Assembly: GCF_900547205.1 (NCBI RefSeq)
Contig: NZ_URFY01000025.1
Coordinates: 1 to 64,000, forward strand
Length of the DNA stretch: 64,000 bases
DNA from: an uncultured Bacteroides sp.
Lineage (GTDB): Bacteria > Bacteroidota > Bacteroidia > Bacteroidales > Bacteroidaceae
Direction of reading: 5' to 3'
Positions 27,101 to 36,100 of this stretch are shown here, one piece after another. Under the pieces are notes generated by a model that did not search any database, had not been told where the DNA came from, and saw only the letters and a list, made by a program, of their open reading frames with translations. A program made the position numbers and the translations under genes. Each line of letters opens with the position of its first letter. Positions within the stretch are counted from its first letter, which is position 1.

Positions 27101-30100
27101 GATTGAAAATCCCAAAGGAAGTGTGCGTAGTGGCGTAGATGGAGACGGTAAGCCGTGGAGCGTTACCATGAATAACACATACGGCTACATTCGTGGTACG
27201 GAAGGTGTGGACGGGGACCATATTGATATTTTCCTCGGTGAACATATGGAGGCTCCTAACGTGTATGTTGTAGACCAAGTAAAACAAGATGGTTCATTTG
27301 ACGAACATAAGGTGATGTATGGTTTCAACTCGGCACTGGCAGCTAAAAGGGCTTATCTGAAAAATTACTCTGCCGGCTGGAAAGGATTAGGTAACATAAC
27401 GGGCGTATCGAAGGAGGTGTTCAGAGAGTGGATTGATTCCTCACACCGGAAGACAAAACCGTTTAATGAATACAAGAGTGTCCGAGATGCGGTGCAGAGT
27501 GAGATGAGACAGAGGGCAGAACAAACGGAAGCGGTTGTTACCAGCAATGAATCGGAAACGAAAGATGCGGGGATATTTACCGTGGAAGATGTGAATGCCA
27601 TCAAGAATAATCCATTGACGGTTGAAGAGATTGAAAGTGCTGCTGTGGAACCGGAACTTAAAACCTTGGCAAAGGATTATTTGGCAGGGAATGAATCTTT
27701 TATTAACTTAGTTGCTTATCAAAATATTTATAACGATGTACGGAATAGAACAAGAGGTATTGAACCAAATAGCACAGGTGCCAGCGAAACACAATTGGAT
27801 GAAGTCATTAATGGAAATCAAGGAGGATTGGAAAGCGGATTCGGCAGAGGCGAGGTTGATAATGTGGGTGCAGAAGGAAGTGAAACTCCTGTATCCAGAC
27901 GCGGACGAAGTGGAAAGACTGGTACGGAACAGCCTACTCTTTTTGATGGAGAACGAAGCGATCATGAAGTTCGTGGAGAAGAACCCGCAGTGGATGGGGT
28001 ATCTCCCGGACGTGGATACTCCGATGGAAGCGGCTCAGCTGGCGGCAATGGACGTGATGTATCTCGACCAGCAAGAGGTAAAACAGGCAGCAGAGGTACT
28101 AAGAATGATACAGGAGGGAGAACTAATGCCGAACATGAAAGAGTTGATGCCGTAGATAAAAGTTCTGTTTCTGTAGATGCGGACTTGCAAAGTGCACTTG
28201 ATGATTTTAAGGATATTCTGCACCAATTCGGGAAAGCCGGAAAGAACGATATGTCATTGTCCCTTGTGGGACTGAATAAAGAACAGATTCAGTTACTTCC
28301 GAGATTAGTAAGTTCCGGCGTGAAGCTGGGATACCAGCTTATCAGAAAAGAGGTCTATGACTTCAAGAAGTGGGCTGAACAAATGCGTTCCTTTATAGGG
28401 GACCCGCTTAAACAAGCTATCGGGTATAGCGATACCGATGTGAACGCTTTCATCCGGGAGATGTGGAACTCTAAGTTTGAAATAGACGGTGAGGTTCATA
28501 CGCTTGCTGAATGGAGTGCAAAGCTAGGTACAAAGGAACTAAAAAGACAAGTGAGTGCAACGCTCGAAGAAAAACGGGCACAACAGATGGCTGCCGAATC
28601 TATCCCGGTAAAAATAGCCGATGCACAGAATATTGATGAAACTTTGCCTTATCTCCTACCCCAGCAAAGAGAGGATGTGAGGCTTGCGGAAGTTCAGTTC
28701 TTTGATGACAGCCATCAGGACAGAGAACACGGACACGGTAAAGGGTATCTGTTTACCAATGGAACGGGAACGGGAAAAACTTATACCGGGCTGGGTATCG
28801 TGAAACGGTTTATCAAGCAGGGCAAGAACCGTATTCTTGTTGTTACTCCGTCTCAACCAAAAGTGACGGACTGGATGAAGGATGCCACTAATCTTGGCAT
28901 AGAACTCCGGGACCTTGATACCTTGTCGAAAGAAAAGGGTACGACTGCCACGACTGAAAAGGGAGAAGGTGCTGTTATCACTACTTTTGCAAACCTCCGG
29001 CAGAACAAGGCTTTGCTGGAAGATACGTTTGACCTGATTGTGTATGACGAAAGCCATCGTATCATGGAGAACAAGCAAGGCGAGGCAACAATTGGTGCCG
29101 ATGTACATTTTATGATTACGAACCGTAATACGAATGATGCGTTGAGGCGTTATTCGGTTATCAATCCGAAGTATCAGGCTTGGCAGAAGGCACAGGAGCT
29201 ATATAAGAAGGAAATGGAAAGTTCCCGTCTTTTGATGCAACATGCCGGTGATAATGAAATAGGTGCCAAAGGCGACGAGTATGCCAAACGCCTGGAAGAC
29301 GCTAAGGCGGCTATGCAATCGGCTGAAAAGGAATGGGAAGAAGAGGAAAAGCGTTTGAAGCCTCTTGTGGATAATGCGGTAAAAACCACAAAGACGGTGT
29401 TCCTTAGTGCTACGCCTTTCAATACTCGTGAATCTTTATCTTATGCAGAAGGGTATATTTTCAGTTATCCGAAAGAGAATACGAATACTGTAGGAAGCTA
29501 CCATCATCATAGTCCACAGACGGAGTTTTATCTTACTCACTTCGGTGCGGGGTATAAGTTTCGCTACGGGCGTTTGGAGAGAGGTTTGACAAATGCGGAT
29601 GCACTGGTTAAACAGGAGATTGCTTTCAGTGATTATCTGGAAAATGAGTTGGGGACTAAGAGCGGACGTATCATCGACAGTGAATATGACTACAGCCGTG
29701 ATTTCCCAATGGTAACTTTGAAGCGTGCACAGGATATTAATGACGCAATAGAGTGTGTGTGGAGAGAAGATGCTTTAAGTCCGCTTTCGGATGCGTTGCG
29801 CCAAGTGTGGTTCAACTATAATTATACGTCGGCTCTACTGGAAACGATGAAGATTAGTGCTACTATCCCACGTATCAGGGAGCATTTAAAGATGGGACGG
29901 AAGGTTGTTGTCTTCCATAGACGTGTGCAAAGCAAGGCGGCTCTTAATCCACCGTTCAAGACTATGTTGAGCATTGCCAGAGAGCAAATGCGCAGTGAAA
30001 GCAATGCGGAAGCAAAAAAGAAGTTGCAGGATGCGATTACCTTGTTTGAAAAGAGACATGAAGGGTTGCTACAGTATGAACAGACTTTGGACTACTCTAT

Positions 30101-33100
30101 GCCACGTGAACAGATTGCAGAGGCATTCGGTGCGGAGAATGTGCTTTTCTTTAGTGGAAAAGAAAGCGGGAAAACTAAAAACAAGGCTGTGGAGACGTTT
30201 AATGATGATGATAGCGGAAAGAATATCATTGTCATTCAGGAAGCGAGCGGTAAAGAAGGCATCTCCCTGCATGATACGAGTGGAAAGCACCAACGTGTAC
30301 TTATTACGTTGGCTCTGCCGCAATCTCCTATCACGGCTTTACAAATTGAGGGTCGCATCTATAGAATAGGAAACAAGAGTAATGCTATTTTTGAATATCC
30401 TTTGCTGGGGCTTGATAGTGAGATGATTCTATTTGGGCAACAGTTTAACCAACAGGTTTCTACAACTGAGAATCTGGCTTTGGGGAGCAAAGCTCGTGAC
30501 CTCCGTTCTTCGTTTACAAGAGGTGTGGAAGAGCATACAAATGTGCCACTGGAACAACAAGGGTTTGGCGGAAAAGAGTTTGATAAGGGAAAGATGGAAA
30601 TGGCTGACCCATTTGAGGATGCGGTGCTGGACTATTACGGAAATCAAAAGGTAAAAGGAAGACGCGATAACCGTGAGGGCATGGACTACTTTGCCACTCC
30701 TGAACCTGTGGGCTTTAAAATGGTGGAATGGGCTATGCCACAGGAAGGGGAAACGGCACTGGAACCAAGTGCGGGTCATGGTGCGATTGCCCGGTATGTG
30801 TCACGTGATGTTTCGTTGACTGCTATTGAACCTTCTAGTAGTTTGTTTGGCAAGCTGCAATTAAAGGCTGGCGGAATGGGACGCAAATTTGTGAATGATT
30901 TGTTTGAGAATTATGCGGTTCAGAATAAACATGATGTGATTGTGATGAATCCACCTTTTGGCGCGGCGGGTAAAAAGGCTATGGACCATCTGGAAAAAGC
31001 ATTCGACCATTTGACAGAAGGTGGACGTGTGGTTGCGCTTATCCCACATGGACAGATGGATAAACGTTTTGAGAAATGGTATGGGGAAAAGAAGGAAGCT
31101 GTGGTTACGGCTGAAATCAATCTGCCGCCATGTACATTTGAACAAGCCGGTACGAGTGTTTATGCGCATATTGTGGTGATTGACCGGATAGGGCGTGAGG
31201 AAACGAGGCGGAAGGCTCCGTACAGACGGAATATTGACTTGTCCGGCATTAAGACTGTGAAGGAGTTGTTTGAACGGCTGAAAGATGTCGAGGTGCCCGG
31301 ACGCACGATTGACAAAGTAGCCCGCAATATGAAGAATGCCAAGAAGACGGTTAAGGAATTTAAGGAGATCAAAGGCGTTGATGTTGTTGTGGATACGGAC
31401 GGGGTATACGCTTACAACAGAAGTGGCATGACTTTGTTCAGTCAAAGGTTTGATAGTGAATCTATGGCTAATATTCCTAATGAATATGCACGGATGCACT
31501 ACTGGATAGAGGCAAACGGAACGGTAGACATGGGAAACCGTACTAAGGAGCGAATAGAGGTGTATGTTACCGGAATGAAGACATTGCGTAATCTGACGGG
31601 CAAAACTCATGAGCAACTTATGGAAGAATCGAAGGACGGTAAGAGTGTTCTTCCGGCTGAAAATACTGTGAGAACCGATGCTACATCCGAACAGCAACGT
31701 TCAGGGGATAAGTATAGTTATAAAGAGGACCGAAACACTAAGACGGGTGAGGTGATGCACCTGGCAATTCCTTTATCTAAGGATTTGGACCGTGAGCTTT
31801 ACTTGCAGATGGTGGCGTGCGCCAAACGTAATGACGGATACTGGAACAGGTTTAAAAAAGCTTTCCACTTCCAAACAAAAGAGGGTGCCGACAGATTTAT
31901 AAAGGAATCGGCTACGATAGGTGAAGATGGTAATATACGCTTCCGCATCCATGATGATGATGTTAATGAGAGGTTTAATGAGGAGTTGTCTCGGTATAAG
32001 GATGGGCGTATGAAATCCAACGAGATGTTCCACTTGGGTACCCCACAAGGGGCTATGTTGGCTTTCTTGCCTGACTTGCCAATAGTGATGCACCAAAGAA
32101 CAGTAAGAAAAGGAATTGAAAAGAAACATAATGTGGATGTTAATATGCTAAAGGATATGCCTTCGATGATTGCTTCACCTATATTTGTGTTTCAACGGGA
32201 TGTTAAGAATATTGGTATTCTAACAGAGATGGTAGATAGGGATGGAAAGAATGTATGCGTTGCTATTGAGATGAATAAGACTATTCAAGATGGAACAAAC
32301 ATCCTTGAAGTAAATGACATACGCTCTTTTCATGGCAGAGAAGTTGAAAATATTATTAAACCTATTCGAGATAATGGTACTTTAAGATGGGTGGACAAAG
32401 AGAAAGGTTTTGATTGGATTACCTCAGCTCTCCACAATTTCAAGCAGGCACAATCCAGTCAAAACCTTTCAGAAGAAGATTTCTCTTCCGTCACAAAGAT
32501 AGTAGAAAGTTTTGAGAATCCAACTATCGAGCAAGGGAAAATCGTTTCGGAGGTGGAGAATTTGGCAGATGAATTACAAACTACTGTACGTGTTGTTAAG
32601 TCTATTGAAGAGTTGCCGGAAGGAAATTTGGCTCGTAAGCGCATTGAAAATGGAGACGGGATAAAGGGATGGTTTGATACTAAATCGGAGGAGATGGCTA
32701 TTTTTCTTCCTAATGCTAAGAGCGTTGAAGATGCAAGGGCGACGGTGTTTCATGAAGTGGTAGCACATAAAGGTCTTAGGGGATTGCTGGGAAAAGAGTT
32801 TGCTCCATTCCTCGACAGGGTGTATAAGGATTTGTCGGAGAGCGTGAGACGCGAAGTTGTAGAACTTTCAAAGAAGCATGGTTGGGATTTGCGTGTGGGC
32901 ATGGAGGAATATATGGCGAGACTTGCGGAGCATGGCTTTGCTGATCGCGAAAGTTCTTCCGTGTGGAATAAGATAAAAAATGCTTTTATGGATGCGGTTC
33001 ACCGTTTAAAGATTGAATTAGGTTTCCGTTTGCGGGATAATGATTTGCGGTATATTCTTTGGAAATCGTATCAAAACTTGAAAGGCGGGAACGGGATTCT

Positions 33101-36100
33101 GGAACAGGCACAGGATATTGCTTTCCAAATGGAGTTGGGGGTAGGACGTTTCCGCAAGGAGGATGATGCAGATGTACATTACGGTAAATTGAGCAAGGAA
33201 GCGGCACGGCTGGAAGAACTTACGGGGCGTGGTGTGCATATTGGAAGAAATGAAGATGAAGTTGCGTTTATGATGAGTATTGAGGGGGTGGATGCGAAAA
33301 CGATTGATGAGGTTCGCGATACATTTGCACGTGCAAGAGAAGAAGGAAAAAAGTTTTTCGGGTTCTTTGATTCTGAAACTGGAAAAGTTTATCTTTGTGC
33401 TGACCAGATACAAGATATTAGAGAGTTGCGTGGAATATGGGCGCATGAGAATGCCCATTTAGCAACATTAAAAACTATTTCTGATAACGAGCTCGAAAAT
33501 TTGTATAAGGCTATCGGTGAGGAGGAGTTTGCTAATGTGCTGGATGAATCCTATTTGATTGATGGATTATCCAAAGCAAGGGTAGTTGATGAATATTTTT
33601 CATTTGTCATTCAGACTATCGCTTCGGATAAGGAATCTATGGTTTACATAGTGAGTGGCAAAATTGAGGAAGTGTTGGATGTATGGGATATTCCAAAGAG
33701 TATTATCCCATACATTGAAAGTAATTTAAAATATATATTTTATGGAGAAAAAGAAATTGAGAAAAATGAGCAAGGAAGAGGCAGAGACTTGGATGCTGGC
33801 TCGAAATTTAGAAGAGAGAATCTGTCAGGGAAAGAAAATTATAACAGGAAAGATGAATCCGGAAATGGAGTGGTGGTCGCTGGAAGAAGCAAAAATCCAG
33901 CAGAAAGTAAAAGAGAGACAGAGCGAAGAGAAGAGAGACAATCTCCCACCGATGAAAGAGGACGAAATTCAGAAAAAATAGAGAAAGGGAAATTACCTGA
34001 TTCACTTATCGGGATAACAACTCCCGGTTTTAATCAAACAAATTCCCTTGATTCAGAGAAACTGTTACCCGAGGAACACGGGATAACAAATCCCAGTCCA
34101 GCTAACAATAGCCCTGTTTCTGATTTTAAAGATAAGCGTTCAATTTCAATTCTCCAAAATAAAGAAAATAATTTGCTTTGGAACGAGAGTGAACCTCGTA
34201 ATGTAGCTACCGAACCTACAGATACTTTGACCGGATTATCCCACAAGTCGGCAGGGAACGCCATTGACACTGTATCCCAAAACAATTCTTCTAGTGCAAA
34301 TGTAGAAAATAAAACAGATAATACAAAGAGTAATGAGGAAAATATAAAAAGTCGTTCAGCTTCTTTGAATAGTGGCTCTGAATCCGTATATTTGCAACAG
34401 ACTAATAACAATGACAATGTATCTGAATCAATTTCACAAAGAATCAACGGAAAGATGTCTAAAGAAGATAGCCGAATCGAAGAAGCTCTCTCTAAATGCA
34501 AAAGAGGAGGTGAGCAAGATGCGAAAAATGCACGAGAAGCTGGCAGAACTTTATCCGAAAGACAACAAAAAGAAGTAGAAGCTCGTGTAATGGAGAAATA
34601 TGCCAAAGATAATGGTATGTGGATTCCAATGCAGGATGTGTTTTCTTTAGGTATTCCCGCTCCGAGTGGGAACGAAAATGATGTTTACTTGGATTCTAAA
34701 GACAATTCTGTCTACAAAGTAAACAATCTAATGAATAGCAAGAAGATTTCTTCTCTTCTTGAACGAATTAAACTTCATAATTTATTTTTTCCTCAAACTA
34801 AATATGAATTAGCGGGCTTCTCCGGCTTTGGTAGTAGTGACGTGTATCCTGTGTTGAAGCAGGATTATATTGTAAACAGTACGTTCGCTACTCCCGAAGA
34901 TATTGATGCCTACATGAATAAGCTAGGCTTTAAACAAATTGGCGAGGCTGCATACTCCAATGGTGAATATGTGATTTCTGATTTGCGCCCACGAAATGTA
35001 TTGAAGGACGCTGATGGGGACATTTATGTGGTTGATGCAGATTTTAAAAGCGAAGGAAGTGATAAAGGCGGGGGAATACGGTTCCGTGATAGTGATTCTT
35101 CTTCCGGTGAAGCAATGAGGGAGTATGAAGGTGCTGTTAAAACCAATCTCTACAAATTTCAGGAGGCATATCAGGATTCAATGCTGGGATTGCTTAAACT
35201 ACAAGAGAGCGTTGTCAATGAAACAAAAACGGACCTTGCCGATAATGAAAATGCGTATATGGCGGAGAACCAGTTGAGCAGTAAGAATGCATACGAGATG
35301 GAGTTTTATAAGGATAGGTTCTTTAAGCCGATGATGGATGCGGTGAAAGGATTTATCAAGCATGGACACAGCTATGAGGATGTGAAGGAATATATGATGG
35401 CGAAGTCCGGGCTGGAAAGAAACGAGGTGTTTGCCATGCGTGACGCTCAGCGGAAAATGGATGAACGGATGAAGGAACTAGAAACACTGCTGGATATTAA
35501 TGCGATATCGGAAGAGGAATATGAGGAGATGCGTGCTATGGCGGAGGAACAGAGAGATTTGGACTATGCGGAGAATCGAGAGCGTGATTATTCCGGTTTG
35601 TCTTCGCTTATGGCTGATACGGAACAATATGAGGAGATGGCTCAGGAGTTGGTGGATAACTTTGAGGAAGGTAACGAGAAAGCGGTGGCAGAGCTTTGGA
35701 AGCGGGTGAACGATGCGACTAAGAGCACTTTGCTGAAAACTTATAAAAGCGGAATGATGACTAAAGGAGTATATGACCATGTGAAAGGGATGTTTGAATA
35801 CTATATTCCAATGCGTGGATGGACGGAAGATGTGGCGGCGGATGTGTATGATTACATTCTGTCTGAAAGAAGTCCGTTTAATGCTCCGGTGAGAGCCGCA
35901 CAGGGACGTACTTCGCTGGCTGACGACCCACTGGCTACGATTGGAAATATGGCTGAAAGTGCCATTATGCAGGGAAACAGGAATATGATGAAACAGAAGT
36001 TCCTGAATCTGGTAGAAAACCACCCTACTTCACTGGCTACAGTGCAAAAGGTTTGGTATGAGAATATGGGGACGAAAGAGGAACCGGTGTGGGAACAGTC

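Noticed and set aside
30861..31697. 278-codon minus-strand frame inside the giant gene
   Set aside because: Antisense shadow over the methylase region, whose motifs are clear in the plus frame.
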